A stretch of 64,000 nucleotides of DNA from Allobosea sp. 47.2.35 (GCF_024655635.1 NZ_JANLGI010000006.1:124001-188000), one strand, 5' to 3'; counted from the first letter of the stretch, positions 8,707-17,670 are shown. The notes: a model not told the origin generated them from the sequence alone. A program made the numbers and translations.

Positions 8707-9144
8707 ATGAAAGCACGCGCGAAATGGGTTGATGGCATGGCCTTCATGGGCGAGTCCGGCAGCGGGCACGCCATGATCATGGATGGCGCGCCGGAATATG
8801 GCGGACGCAATCTCGGTATCCGGCCGATGGAGATGCTCTTGATCGGGCTCGCCGGCTGCACGGCTTTCGATGTCGTCGGGATGATCAAGAAGGGCCGCGA
8901 GAACATCACCGGCTGCGAGGTCGATGTCGAGGCCGAGCGCGCCACGACCGATCCCAAGGTCTTCACCAAGATCCACCTCGCCTACCGCATCACCGGCAAG
9001 GGCCTCTCTCATGCCAAGGCCGAGCGGGCCGTCACATTGTCGAAGGAAAAATACTGTTCGGCTTCGATCATGCTCGGGGCGACCGCCGAGATGAGCTACA
9101 GCCTCGAAGTGATCGACGAACTACAGAAGGAAGCTGCTGAATGA
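8707..9144 (+). CDS. OsmC family protein
   Basis: The 145-residue OsmC/Ohr-superfamily protein has the two conserved cysteines, C51 (LAGCTAFDV) and C117 (KYCSASIM). In characterised members these form the peroxidatic/resolving pair that reduces organic hydroperoxides. It lacks the motifs that would place it confidently in the Ohr subgroup, so I leave the substrate open. An AGGAG site precedes ATG 8707, and the gene overlaps the downstream sulfurtransferase start (ATGA), suggesting linked thiol/persulfide chemistry. The position beside sulfur assimilation genes supports that reading but does not prove it. Confidence 0.85.
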   Translation: MKARAKWVDGMAFMGESGSGHAMIMDGAPEYGGRNLGIRPMEMLLIGLAGCTAFDVVGMIKKGRENITGCEVDVEAERATTDPKVFTKIHLAYRITGKGLSHAKAERAVTLSKEKYCSASIMLGATAEMSYSLEVIDELQKEAAE

Positions 9145-10007
9145 GCAGGGCTGAATTCGTCGGCTTGATCACGCCGGAGGCGCTCGCTGCGCGGCTGGGC
9201 GACGAGAACCTCGTCATCATCGATATCCGTACCGCCGCCGATGGCGCGAAGGTGGCCTTCGAGGCCGGGCATATCCCCGGCGCTGTCCATTCCGACTATG
9301 CGGCCGATGGCTGGCGGGCGAAGATCGGCAACGCGCCGGGCATGCTGCCGCCGCTCGACCATCTCGCCGCGCTCGCTGGCCGCCTCGGCATCGAGCCGCA
9401 TGACGATGTCGTCATCGTCCCGGCCGGCACCGCCGCGACCGATTTCGCCGCAGCGGCACGCGTGTACTGGACGCTGAAATTCATCGGCCACGGCCAGCAG
9501 GCCATCCTTGATGGCGGCTTCAAGGCCTGGACGGCCGATCCGCAGCGCCCGGTCGTGACCGGCGCATCAGCGCCGAAGAGCGCGGCGCCCTACCCAGTCG
9601 TGGCACAGCAGGGCTTGCGCAGCACGGCGGATTCGACGCTCGTCGCCTCCCGGAGCAAGCAGGCCAGCCTCGTCGATGCCCGTGGTCCCAGCTATTTCGA
9701 GGGCCGCGAGAAATCGGCCGAGGCCGCACGCGCCGGCCATATCCCCGGCGCGATTCAGCGCGACTATGCCGGTGCCTTCGAGCCCGGCAGCGGCAAGCTG
9801 AAAGCCACCGGTGAGCTGGAGCAGCTCTTCGCGGCCGTGCCGCAGGGGCCTGTCGTCTCCTACTGCAATACCGGCCACTCCGCGGCGGCGAACTGGTTCG
9901 TGCTGTCGGAGGTTCTGGGCCGCGACGAAGTCGCGCTCTACGACGGCTCGATGACCGACTGGACGCAGGACCCGGACCGCCCCGTCGCGACCGGCAAGGC
10001 GGCCTGA
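9141..10007 (+). CDS. Two-domain sulfurtransferase (rhodanese / mercaptopyruvate type)
   Basis: This 288-residue protein has tandem rhodanese domains: an inactive N-terminal one (residues about 8-130, no active-site Cys) and a catalytic C-terminal one (about 155-285) with loop C242-NTGHSA. It transfers sulfane sulfur from thiosulfate or 3-mercaptopyruvate to thiol acceptors. The active-site loop matches neither the classic CRKGVT (thiosulfate) nor CGSGVT (mercaptopyruvate) pattern, so the donor is uncertain. There is no signal peptide, so it is cytoplasmic. It is coupled by a 4-base overlap to the OsmC gene. Confidence 0.88.
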   Translation: MSRAEFVGLITPEALAARLGDENLVIIDIRTAADGAKVAFEAGHIPGAVHSDYAADGWRAKIGNAPGMLPPLDHLAALAGRLGIEPHDDVVIVPAGTAATDFAAAARVYWTLKFIGHGQQAILDGGFKAWTADPQRPVVTGASAPKSAAPYPVVAQQGLRSTADSTLVASRSKQASLVDARGPSYFEGREKSAEAARAGHIPGAIQRDYAGAFEPGSGKLKATGELEQLFAAVPQGPVVSYCNTGHSAAANWFVLSEVLGRDEVALYDGSMTDWTQDPDRPVATGKAA

Positions 10008-10046
10008 TCGCGCTTTCGATTGCAAATCAGCTTGAAAAGGTTCAAA

Positions 10047-10084
10047 GGAAGCGCCGATCGCGTGCCCTGACGCGCGGCGCTTCC
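10047..10084. other. Long two-part hairpin between sulfurtransferase and rimO
   Basis: An outer 10-bp perfect stem (GGAAGCGCCG / CGGCGCTTCC) is continued, after a 2-base bulge, by an inner 5-bp stem (CGCGT / ACGCG) with a 6-base loop. It lies 40 bases after the sulfurtransferase stop and 28 before rimO. There is no T-tract. It could end the upstream transcript with Rho help or structure the rimO leader. Confidence 0.45.
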
Positions 10085-10111
10085 TGACATTCTGAACCGA
10101 GCCATCAGCCG

Positions 10112-11431
10112 ATGAACGCCGTCGCGCCGAAAATCTCCTTCGTTTCGCTGGGCTGCCCCAAGGCGCTCGTCGATTCCGAACGGATCATCACCTCGCTGCG
10201 CTCCGAGGGCTACGAGCTCTCGAAGAGCCATGCCGGGGCCGACCTCGTCATCGTCAACACCTGCGGCTTCCTCGACTCGGCCAAGGCGGAATCGCTGGAG
10301 GCGATCGGCTCGGCTCTTGCCCAGAACGGCAAGGTCATCGTCACCGGCTGCATGGGCGCCGAGCCCGAGCAGATCCGCGACGTCTTCCCGAACGTGCTCG
10401 CGATCACCGGCCCGCAGGCCTATGAGAGCGTCGTCTCGGCCGTGCACCAGGCGGTGCCGCCGAAGCACGACCCCTTCGTCGACCTCGTGCCCGATCAGGG
10501 CGTGAAGCTGACGCCGCGGCACTACGCCTATCTCAAGATTTCAGAGGGCTGCAACAATCGCTGCACCTTCTGCATCATCCCGAAGCTGCGCGGCGACCTT
10601 GTCTCGCGGCCGATCGGCGACGTGCTGCGCGAGGCCGAGAAGCTGGCCAAGGCCGGCGTCAAGGAATTGCTGGTGATCTCGCAGGACACCAGCGCCTACG
10701 GGCTCGACATCAAGTACGCGCCGTCGATGTTCAAGGATCGCGAAATCCGCACCCGCTTCTTCGAGCTCGCCCGCGAGCTCGGCCAGATGGGGATGTGGGT
10801 GCGCCTGCACTATGTCTACCCCTACCCGCATGTCGATGAGGTGATCCCGCTGATGCAGGAAGGGCTCGTGCTGCCCTATCTCGACATCCCGTTCCAGCAC
10901 GCCTCCCCGAACGTCCTCAAGGCGATGAAGCGCCCGGCCCATCAGGACCGCACGCTGGACCGCATCCGCAAGTGGCGCGACATCTGCCCCGACCTCGCCA
11001 TCCGCTCGACCTTCATCGTCGGCTTCCCCGGCGAGACCGAGGAGGACATGGACATCCTCATCGACTGGCTGAAGGAAGCGAAGCTGGAGCGCGTCGGCGC
11101 GTTCAAGTACGAGCCGGTGAAGGGCGCGCCTGCAAACGACCTCGGCCTCGATCTCGTTCCCGAGGAGGTCAAGGAGGCCCGCTGGCACCGCTTCATGAAG
11201 GCGCAGGCCGAGATTTCCGCCCGCATCGTCAAGGGCCGCGTCGGCAAGCGCATCCCGGTGATCATCGACGAGGCCGGCCCGACCGTGGCCAAGGGCCGCT
11301 CGAAATGGGACGCGCCGGAGATCGACGGGAATGTCTATGTGGCGAGCCGCCGGCCGCTCAGGGCCGGCGATATCGTCACCGTGAAGATCGAGCGCGCTGA
11401 CGCCTACGATCTTCACGGCGTGGCTGTCTGA
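10112..11431 (+). CDS. rimO: Ribosomal protein uS12 methylthiotransferase RimO
   Basis: The 439-residue radical-SAM enzyme adds a methylthio group to the conserved aspartate of ribosomal protein S12. The N-terminal UPF0004 domain carries the cysteines of the auxiliary cluster (C15 in [10 protein letters not shown], then VNTCGF and VTGCMG). The radical-SAM motif is C147-X3-C151-X2-C154 (CNNRCTFC), and a C-terminal TRAM domain covers about residues 370-437. [12 protein letters not shown] and the short length distinguish it from the tRNA enzyme MiaB. It is monocistronic here, with a structured gap upstream and a convergent gene downstream. Confidence 0.95.
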   Translation: MNAVAPKISFVSLGCPKALVDSERIITSLRSEGYELSKSHAGADLVIVNTCGFLDSAKAESLEAIGSALAQNGKVIVTGCMGAEPEQIRDVFPNVLAITGPQAYESVVSAVHQAVPPKHDPFVDLVPDQGVKLTPRHYAYLKISEGCNNRCTFCIIPKLRGDLVSRPIGDVLREAEKLAKAGVKELLVISQDTSAYGLDIKYAPSMFKDREIRTRFFELARELGQMGMWVRLHYVYPYPHVDEVIPLMQEGLVLPYLDIPFQHASPNVLKAMKRPAHQDRTLDRIRKWRDICPDLAIRSTFIVGFPGETEEDMDILIDWLKEAKLERVGAFKYEPVKGAPANDLGLDLVPEEVKEARWHRFMKAQAEISARIVKGRVGKRIPVIIDEAGPTVAKGRSKWDAPEIDGNVYVASRRPLRAGDIVTVKIERADAYDLHGVAV

Positions 11432-11442
11432 GCTATAGCCTG

Positions 11443-11811
11443 TCAGTTCGGGAATTCGCAGACCCGGCGGACGATCCGGCCGTTGCGGTCACGCGCGACC
11501 CGGAGTTCGCCGCCGCAACCTTCCGCGGTCAGAACCGGAGGGGGCTCTTGGCGCGGTCGCTCGTTGCAGGCGTGCGTGATGCAGTTCGCTCCGGCCGCCC
11601 GCGTCTTCGCCGCGCCGGGGACGCGGATGCGCTCGTGGTCCTGCAGGCGGATGGCGATGACGGAGTTGTGGTCGCCGCCCTGCCCGCCCTGGCCACCGGA
11701 GCCGCCACCGCCGCCTCCGCCGCCATTGCCGCCGCCCTGCTGGGCGAGAGCGACACCCGAAAGGGTCAGGGTCGCGAAGAGAAAGCCGACGATCTTAAAC
11801 CTGCTGGTCAT
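11443..11811 (-). CDS. Glycine-rich secreted small protein
   Basis: The 122-residue product has an N-terminal signal peptide (MTSRFKIVGFLFATLTLSG, cleavage after ALA), then a low-complexity Gly/Gln run at about residues 26-48. The remaining polar domain holds four cysteines (ANCITHACNE, AEGCGGEL and RRVCEF), which could form two disulfides in the periplasm. The family is not recognised. I chose ATG 11811 so that the signal peptide starts at the Lys/Arg-containing N-region. The gene converges with rimO, 11 bases apart. Confidence 0.6.
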   Translation of the reverse strand: MTSRFKIVGFLFATLTLSGVALAQQGGGNGGGGGGGGSGGQGGQGGDHNSVIAIRLQDHERIRVPGAAKTRAAGANCITHACNERPRQEPPPVLTAEGCGGELRVARDRNGRIVRRVCEFPN

Positions 11812-11892
11812 GACGTCACCTTGAATGGTTGTCAGCACCGCGTGCTGATACCGATTCGTCGCGGCGCCCCGCCTGCGGGTTCATGGCTCACG

Positions 11893-11922
11893 AAAAAAAA
11901 TGCGCCCGGTTGCCCGGACGCA
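11893..11922 (-). terminator. Rho-independent terminator of the quinone oxidoreductase gene
   Basis: Read on the minus strand, a stem TGCGTCCGG / CCGGGCGCA with a short loop and one mismatched pair is followed directly by eight T residues (the A-run 11893-11900 on the plus strand). It lies about 30 bases past the oxidoreductase stop. Confidence 0.85.
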
Positions 11923-11954
11923 TGCTTTTCCATTCGCATCATTCCCGGATCGGA

Positions 11955-12929
11955 TCAGGGAATCAGGACCGTCGAGCCGGTAGTGCCGCGCGATTCCAGC
12001 AGGCGGTGCGCGTCGGCCGCATCCTTCAGCGGGAAGGTCGCGTTGACCGGCACCTTGACCTTGCCGCTCGTCACCGCCCCGAACAGGTTCTTCGCCATCG
12101 CGATCATGGTCTCGCGCTTGGCCGTGTGGGTGTTGAGCGTCGGGCGCGTGACATAGAGCGAGCCCTTGCTGGCGAGAATGCCCAGATTGAAGGATTCAAC
12201 CGCGCCCGAGGCATTGCCGAAGCTTGCCAGCAGGCCGAAGGGCTTCAGCGTGTCCAGCGACTTCATGAAGGTGTCCTTGCCGACGCCGTCATAGACCACG
12301 TCGCAGAGCGCCCCGCCGGTGATCTCCTTCACCCGCGCCGCGAAATCCTCCTCGCGGTAGTTGATGACGTGGTCGGCGCCATGCGCCCTGGCGAGTTCCG
12401 CCTTCTCCTTCGAGCCGACGGTGCCGATCACGGTCGCGCCCAGCGCCTTGCCCCATTGGCAGAGAATGAGGCCGGTGGCGCCAGCCGCGGCATGGACCAG
12501 GATCGTGTCTCCCGGCTTCACCTTGTAGGTCCGGTGCAGCAGGTATTCGGCCGTCAGCCCCTTCAGGAGCATGCTGGCCGCGGCCTCGTAGGAAATGCCT
12601 TCGGGCAGCGCCACGACCGAAGCCGCCGGCACGATGCGCTCCTCGGCATAGGCGCCGAGACCCGCGACCACCGCGACGCGGTCGCCCGGCTTGAACTCGG
12701 TGACATTCGACCCGACGGCGAGCACGTCGCCGGCGCTCTCGTTGCCCAGCGTGAAGGGCAGTTGCGGCGCCGGATAGAGGCCGGAGCGGAAATAGGTATC
12801 GATGAAATTCAGGCCGATCGCCCGGTTCCGGATCAGGATTTCGCCGGGACCCGGCTGCGGCAGGGTGACGTCCTCGAACTGCAGGACCTCGGGGCCGCCG
12901 GTCTTATGGGCACGAATGGCTTTGACCAT
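11955..12929 (-). CDS. NAD(P)H:quinone oxidoreductase, zinc-independent MDR family
   Basis: The 324-residue medium-chain reductase is of the QOR/zeta-crystallin type. It has an N-terminal GroES-like domain (GPGEILIRNRAIGLNFIDTY) and a Rossmann domain with AAAGATGLILCQWGKALGA; the zinc ligands of alcohol dehydrogenases are missing. It would reduce quinones with NADPH in the cytoplasm. Two in-frame ATGs are possible. I chose the inner one because GGAG lies 9 bases before it but abuts the outer one. It is transcribed divergently from the UbiH-like gene and ends in a clear intrinsic terminator. Confidence 0.9.
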   Translation of the reverse strand: MVKAIRAHKTGGPEVLQFEDVTLPQPGPGEILIRNRAIGLNFIDTYFRSGLYPAPQLPFTLGNESAGDVLAVGSNVTEFKPGDRVAVVAGLGAYAEERIVPAASVVALPEGISYEAAASMLLKGLTAEYLLHRTYKVKPGDTILVHAAAGATGLILCQWGKALGATVIGTVGSKEKAELARAHGADHVINYREEDFAARVKEITGGALCDVVYDGVGKDTFMKSLDTLKPFGLLASFGNASGAVESFNLGILASKGSLYVTRPTLNTHTAKRETMIAMAKNLFGAVTSGKVKVPVNATFPLKDAADAHRLLESRGTTGSTVLIP

Positions 12930-13063
12930 GAAAGGCATCTCCTACGGGATGGATGCCCGACCATAGTTCATCGGGCGGGAAAGGCATCCGTGCCCAACGC
13001 AGAACGCACCTTGCGACTTTGCGGCCCGTGGCCAAAGCGCGGCGCATCGGCTAGCCAAGGGCA

Positions 13064-14239
13064 ATGAGCACGGACACTGCCGATCAGGTCGATATCGCCA
13101 TCGTGGGCGCCGGCGCCGTCGGCCTGGCGGCCGCGCTGGCGCTGAGCCGCGAAGGGCGCAGCGTCGCCCTGCTCGGCCCGGTCGCAACGCCGCGTGACGG
13201 CCGCACGGTCGCCCTGCTCGACGGCTCCTGGCGGATGCTGGCCGATCTCGGCGTGCGGGACGCCTTGCTGGAAAAGGCCGCGCCGCTCGAGGTCATGCGC
13301 CTTGTCGACGACAGCGGCAGCCTGTTCCGCCAGCCACCGGTCGAGTTCCGCGCCTCCGAGATCGGGCTGGAGGCCTTCGGCTGGAATATCGAGAATGCCG
13401 ACCTGACCGGGATTCTCGCCGAGAAAGCCGGTGCGCGATCCGGCCTGCGCATGGTCCCCGGCTTCGTCCGGACGATCGAGCCGGAGGCGGACAGCGCGCG
13501 CCTTTCCGGCGAGGGTTTCGCACCGCTGAAGGCGCGGCTCGTCGTTGGTGCCGATGGGCGCAATTCGCAGGTGCGCGCGGCGGCAGGCATCGAAAGCCGC
13601 GACTGGCGCTATCCGCAGGTCGCGCTGACCGCGATTTTCGAGCACCGCCGCGACCATCAGGAAACCTCGACGGAATTCCATACGCGCAAGGGCCCCTGCA
13701 CCATCGTGCCCCTGCCCGGCCGACGATCGTCGCTGGTCTGGCTCGTCGATCCGGAGGAAGCCCCGGCCCTTGCCGCGCTCGACGATGCCGCCTTCGCATT
13801 GCGGGTCGAGCGGCAGGTGCAGTCGCTGCTCGGCGCGATGACCGTCTCGGGACCACGCGGCAAGGTGCCGATGGGCGGGCTCTCGGTCGAGCGTTTCGGC
13901 GCCGGCCGCATGGCGCTGATCGGCGAGGCCGCGCATGTCTTCCCGCCGATCGGCGCACAGGGCCTCAATCTCGGCCTGCGCGATGTCGCCGCTCTGAGCG
14001 AGGCGCTGGCGGGCGCAACGGATGCCGGCGCACCGAGCGTCATCGCGGACTATGACAGCGCGCGGCAGACCGATGTCCGCTTGCGCACGGGCGCGGTCGA
14101 TATGCTCAACCGGACGCTCTTGACCGACCTGCTGCCGGCCGACCTGATGCGGGGTGCGGGGTTGCTGGCACTGTCGCGGATCGGGCCGCTACGGCGCCTC
14201 GTGATGCGGCAGGGACTGGCCGGCGGCGCGCGCGCCTGA
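13064..14239 (+). CDS. UbiH/UbiF/Coq6-type FAD monooxygenase
   Basis: The 391-residue flavoprotein has the dinucleotide motif VDIAIVGAGAVGLAAALAL at the N-terminus, the second FAD/NADPH motif VVGADGRNSQVR near residue 165, and the FAD-ribose motif RMALIGEAAHVFPPIGAQGL near residue 285. These define the aromatic-ring hydroxylase group that includes UbiH, UbiF, UbiI and UbiL of ubiquinone biosynthesis. Which ring position it hydroxylates cannot be read from sequence. The gene stands alone, converging with the AMACR-like gene 8 bases away. Confidence 0.88.
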   Translation: MSTDTADQVDIAIVGAGAVGLAAALALSREGRSVALLGPVATPRDGRTVALLDGSWRMLADLGVRDALLEKAAPLEVMRLVDDSGSLFRQPPVEFRASEIGLEAFGWNIENADLTGILAEKAGARSGLRMVPGFVRTIEPEADSARLSGEGFAPLKARLVVGADGRNSQVRAAAGIESRDWRYPQVALTAIFEHRRDHQETSTEFHTRKGPCTIVPLPGRRSSLVWLVDPEEAPALAALDDAAFALRVERQVQSLLGAMTVSGPRGKVPMGGLSVERFGAGRMALIGEAAHVFPPIGAQGLNLGLRDVAALSEALAGATDAGAPSVIADYDSARQTDVRLRTGAVDMLNRTLLTDLLPADLMRGAGLLALSRIGPLRRLVMRQGLAGGARA

Positions 14240-14247
14240 TCACGTCG

Positions 14248-15366
14248 CTATTCGCCGAGAAGCTTGCCTGTATCAGCCCCGCTCGCGGCGACCTTCCGCA
14301 ACCCGGCCGCCTGCTCACGGAAGACCGGCGCCAGCGGCAAGGGAGTCGAGACGAGGCGCCGACCACCGGGCTCCTCGACCTGAGCGTCGAGCAGGCCGCG
14401 CGCCGACATCTGCGGATCGGACACCGCCTCCTCCAGCGTCCGCACCACCGTGCAGCAGCAATCGAGCGGCTCGATCAGCGCGCGCCAATAGGCGGCGCTC
14501 TCGCTGGCGATGATCGCGGCGATGCCGGCCCGCGTCGCTTCCGGGTCGCGGCGGTCGTCGCGGAGGCGCTCGTCGAGGCCGATACCCTCGCAGAAGCTCT
14601 GCCAGAATTTCGGCTCGATCGCGCCGACCGCCAGGAACCAGCCATCAGCCGTGGCATAGAGCCCGTAGCGCGGACTCGCGCCGGTCAGCAGCCCCTCGCC
14701 GCCATCGGGGAAGGAACCGGTGACCTGGCCCTGCGCCAACCCGTACCAGGCGAAGGTCGGCATCGCATCCGCCATGGCGATGTCGAGATGGCAGCCCAGC
14801 CCTGTGCGATCGCGCTGGCGCAAGGCCAACAGGATGTTGAGCACGGCTGGCATCGTCCCGCCGGCGATGTCGGCGACGAGCGGCGGCGGCAAGGGCGGCG
14901 CCTCGCCGCGCTTCAGCGACTGGCCGAGCAGGCCGCCGAGCGCCTGGTAATTGATGTCGTGCCCGGCCTCCTGCGCGCGCGGGCCGTGCTGGCCATAGCC
15001 GCTGATCGAGCAATAGATCAGGCGCGGGTTGATCGCCTTCAGCGCCTCAGGACCGAAGCCGAGCCGCTCCATCACGCCCGGCCGGAACTGCTCGATCAGG
15101 ATATCGGTCTTCGCGATCAGCGGGGTCAACTGCGCCAACGCATCCGGAGCCTTCAGATCGAGCTCGACGCTCTCCTTGCCGCGATTGAGCACCGCGAAGG
15201 GCGCCGCCGTCTCGCCGAAGCGCGGCGGAAAGCCTCGCATGTCCTCGCCGCCCGGCCGCTCGATCTTGATGACGCGCGCGCCGGCCTCGGATAGGAAGAG
15301 GCCCGCCAGCGGCCCGGGCAGGAGCGTCGAGAAATCGAGGACCAGCAGGTCGTCCAGCGGCAGCAT
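14248..15366 (-). CDS. CaiB/BaiF family CoA enzyme, alpha-methylacyl-CoA racemase-like
   Basis: This 372-residue family-III CoA-transferase fold begins MLPLDDLLVLDFSTLLPGPL. The segments GHDINYQALGG and LVADIAGGTMPAVLNI correspond to the His and Asp catalytic positions of AMACR-type racemases; true CoA-transferases generally lack the His. I therefore favour racemase over transferase, though the substrate is unknown. The gene starts 9 bases after the AEC carrier stop on the same strand, so uptake of an acid and isomerisation of its CoA ester may be linked. The divergent lyase-like gene beyond the carrier could belong to the same pathway. Confidence 0.82.
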   Translation of the reverse strand: MLPLDDLLVLDFSTLLPGPLAGLFLSEAGARVIKIERPGGEDMRGFPPRFGETAAPFAVLNRGKESVELDLKAPDALAQLTPLIAKTDILIEQFRPGVMERLGFGPEALKAINPRLIYCSISGYGQHGPRAQEAGHDINYQALGGLLGQSLKRGEAPPLPPPLVADIAGGTMPAVLNILLALRQRDRTGLGCHLDIAMADAMPTFAWYGLAQGQVTGSFPDGGEGLLTGASPRYGLYATADGWFLAVGAIEPKFWQSFCEGIGLDERLRDDRRDPEATRAGIAAIIASESAAYWRALIEPLDCCCTVVRTLEEAVSDPQMSARGLLDAQVEEPGGRRLVSTPLPLAPVFREQAAGLRKVAASGADTGKLLGE

Positions 15367-15375
15367 CCGGCACCC

Positions 15376-16347
15376 TTAATGGAAGAGATCGGCCGCTATC
15401 CTGCCCGTCTTCACCAGCCACAGGAAGCCCGACAGCGTGACCATCGAGACGATGGTGCCGACGAGGATGCAGGCCGAGGCACGCTCGACCCCGACCTTGT
15501 ACTGCGTCGAGATGACGAAGATGTTCAAAGCTGGCGGCAGCGCCGCCATGATGATCGCGGCATAGATCCAGTTGGTCGGGATGCCGCCGATGGCCGAGAG
15601 CAGCACCCAGACCAGCAACGGATGCAGCAGGAGCTTGATGAAGACCAGCGCGGGAACGCCTGATGGCATCGTCTTCATCGGCCTCAGCGCCACGGTGACG
15701 CCAAGCAGGAAGAGCGCGCAGGGTGCGGCTGCCTGCGAGAGCCACAACACCATCCGGTCGAGCGCCACCGGCAGTTCGAACTTGAGATAGCTCGCCAGCA
15801 CGCCGGCCAGCGTCGCGACGTTGAACGGATGGGTGATGACCCGCCAGGCCACCTCGCCGGCGGTCGCGAGCAGGCTCTTCTTCTCGACGCCGGCGACCGC
15901 CATCAGCAGCGGAACGAGCGAGAAGAGCAAGACGCTGTCGAAGACGAAGATCAGCACGACCGGCGCGCTCGCCTCGGGCCCCAGCGCCGCCAGGATCAAG
16001 GGCGGGCCCATATAGCCGATATTGGAATAGGCCCCGGCGACGCCCTGCATCACCGCCTGCGGCAGATCGCCCTTGGCAGCCCTCAGCCCGATCACCAGCG
16101 ACAGGCTGAAGGCGCAGAAGGTGGCGAAGGTCGTGCCGGCGATGAATTTCCAGTTGGCGAGCTCGCTCAGCGGCTTGTCGGCGATCAGCCGGTAGAACAG
16201 CGGCGGCAATGCGACATAGATCAGGAAGAACTGCAGCCAGGCGAGCCCTTCCTCCGGCAATTGCTTGTAACGGCCGATGGCAAAGCCCAGCAGGATCAGC
16301 CCGAAGAACGGCGCGACCAGATTGAAGATGCTGAGGAGGTCGGCCAT
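15376..16347 (-). CDS. AEC family carrier (auxin efflux carrier fold)
   Basis: The 323-residue inner-membrane protein has about ten predicted spans in two five-helix halves, typical of AEC carriers. It begins MADLLSIFNLVAPFFGLILL and contains GAYSNIGYMGPPLILAALG and ISTQYKVGVERAS. Bacterial AEC members include MdcF-like and MleP-like transporters of malonate or malate; auxin transport is not implied. The start at 16347 drops a 43-residue non-hydrophobic N-terminal extension present in the longer open frame. It is in a probable operon with the AMACR-like gene and is divergent from the malyl-CoA-lyase-like gene. Confidence 0.85.
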   Translation of the reverse strand: MADLLSIFNLVAPFFGLILLGFAIGRYKQLPEEGLAWLQFFLIYVALPPLFYRLIADKPLSELANWKFIAGTTFATFCAFSLSLVIGLRAAKGDLPQAVMQGVAGAYSNIGYMGPPLILAALGPEASAPVVLIFVFDSVLLFSLVPLLMAVAGVEKKSLLATAGEVAWRVITHPFNVATLAGVLASYLKFELPVALDRMVLWLSQAAAPCALFLLGVTVALRPMKTMPSGVPALVFIKLLLHPLLVWVLLSAIGGIPTNWIYAAIIMAALPPALNIFVISTQYKVGVERASACILVGTIVSMVTLSGFLWLVKTGRIAADLFH

Positions 16348-16485
16348 CGGTGGCGTTTTCGTCCTGCGATGAAGGCGCCCGCTTTCGACCCGAACCCGGC
16401 GGACATCTGCATCTAGCGCATGGCTCAGAGGCAGCAAGGGCTTTCTCAGCGTGCGTGCCCGCACCCAGCGCAACAAGAAGACATG

Positions 16486-16537
16486 ATGCCTAGGAAATAT
16501 TCCCCAACCCCAACATTAGGACTAATAGCCTAGGCAT
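16486..16537. promoter_or_regulatory. Nested palindromes in divergent promoter region
   Basis: In the 273-base gap between the AEC carrier and the lyase-like gene, a 52-base AT-rich patch contains an outer inverted repeat, ATGCCTAGG (16486) / CCTAGGCAT (16529). Inside it are GGAAATATTCC (16493) and ATTAGGACTAAT (16515). GCCTAGG followed by ATTCC also occurs twice in direct orientation. This density of symmetric elements is typical of operator DNA serving two divergent promoters. No regulator gene is adjacent. Confidence 0.55.
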
Positions 16538-16620
16538 TCCGACCCAACCGCCATCGAAAGAACCATGGACGGCGCGCGTTGTCTCGGCCACAGTCGCTGC
16601 ATTGCAGCATGGAGCCGCCG

Positions 16621-17670
16621 ATGACGACCAGGACGCCGCGCCAGTTCTTCCGCCCGCTTGCGATCGGCGCGCCGGAGCCTTTCCGCGAATTGCCGCTGCG
16701 GCTCGAGCGGATGATCCATTTCGTCCCGCCGCATCTGGAGAAGGTCCGCGCCAAGGTCGGCGAACTCGCCGGCCAGGTCGATATCGTGCTCGGCAATCTC
16801 GAGGACGCGATCCCGGTCGAGGCCAAGCGGGCGGCGCGCGACGGCTTCATCACCATGGGCAAGGCGGTCGATTTCGGCAAGACCGGCCTGTGGACGCGCG
16901 TCAATGCGCTGAATTCGCCGTGGTTCCTCGACGATATCACCGCGATCGTGGGCGAGATCGGCGGCAAGCTTGACGTCGTGATGGTGCCGAAGGTCGAAGG
17001 TCCCTGGGACATCCATTATGTCGACCAGCTGCTGGCGCAGTTCGAGGCGCGGCACCTGCTGCGCAAGCCGATCCTGATCCACGCCATCCTGGAGACGGCG
17101 GAGGGCGTGAAGAATGTCGAGGCGATCGCCACCGCCTCGCCGCGCATGCACGGCATGAGCCTCGGGCCGGCCGATCTTGCAGCCTCTCGCGCCATGAAGA
17201 CGACCCGCGTCGGCGGCGGCCATCCCGAGTACAAGGTGATCGCCGACCCCTCCCCCGATGGCGGCACTCGTGCGGTCGCGCAGCAGGACCTTTGGCACTA
17301 CACGCTCGCCAAGATGGTCGATGCCTGCGCCGCGGCCGGGATCAAGCCGTTCTACGGCCCCTTCGGCGATTTCAGTGACGAAGCCGCCTGCGAGGCGCAG
17401 TTCCGCAACGCCTTCCTGCTCGGCTGCGCCGGCGCCTGGACGCTGCACCCCTCGCAGATCGCCATCGCCAAGCGGGTCTTCAGCCCCGACCCGGCCGAGG
17501 TCGCTTTCGCCAGGCGGATTCTGGAGGCGATGCCCGACGGTTCGGGCGCCGTTATGATCGACGGCAAGATGCAGGACGACGCCACCTGGAAACAGGCGAA
17601 GGTGATCGTCGACCTCGCTGTTCAGGTCGCCGCGCGCGACCCGGATCTCGCCGAGCGCTACGGAATGTGA
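16621..17670 (+). CDS. HpcH/HpaI aldolase family CoA lyase, malyl-CoA lyase-like
   Basis: The 349-residue TIM-barrel lyase is of the CitE/Mcl type. Motifs seen are [14 protein letters not shown] (the metal-binding Glu/Asp region), [49 protein letters not shown] and [17 protein letters not shown]. The combination closely resembles malyl-CoA/beta-methylmalyl-CoA lyases, which cleave to acetyl- or propionyl-CoA plus glyoxylate. The canonical DLEDAV is changed to NLEDAI here, so the exact substrate is open. The GGAG site fits ATG 16621 better than the upstream ATG at 16609. It faces the AEC/AMACR-like pair across shared regulatory DNA. Confidence 0.85.
   Translation: MTTRTPRQFFRPLAIGAPEPFRELPLRLERMIHFVPPHLEKVRAKVGELAGQVDIVLGNLEDAIPVEAKRAARDGFITMGKAVDFGKTGLWTRVNALNSPWFLDDITAIVGEIGGKLDVVMVPKVEGPWDIHYVDQLLAQFEARHLLRKPILIHAILETAEGVKNVEAIATASPRMHGMSLGPADLAASRAMKTTRVGGGHPEYKVIADPSPDGGTRAVAQQDLWHYTLAKMVDACAAAGIKPFYGPFGDFSDEAACEAQFRNAFLLGCAGAWTLHPSQIAIAKRVFSPDPAEVAFARRILEAMPDGSGAVMIDGKMQDDATWKQAKVIVDLAVQVAARDPDLAERYGM

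Noticed and set aside
14248..15366. Plain CoA-transferase assignment
   Set aside because: The GHDINY and LVADIAGGTM segments carry the His and Asp of AMACR-type racemases, so I prefer the racemase-like call within the same family.
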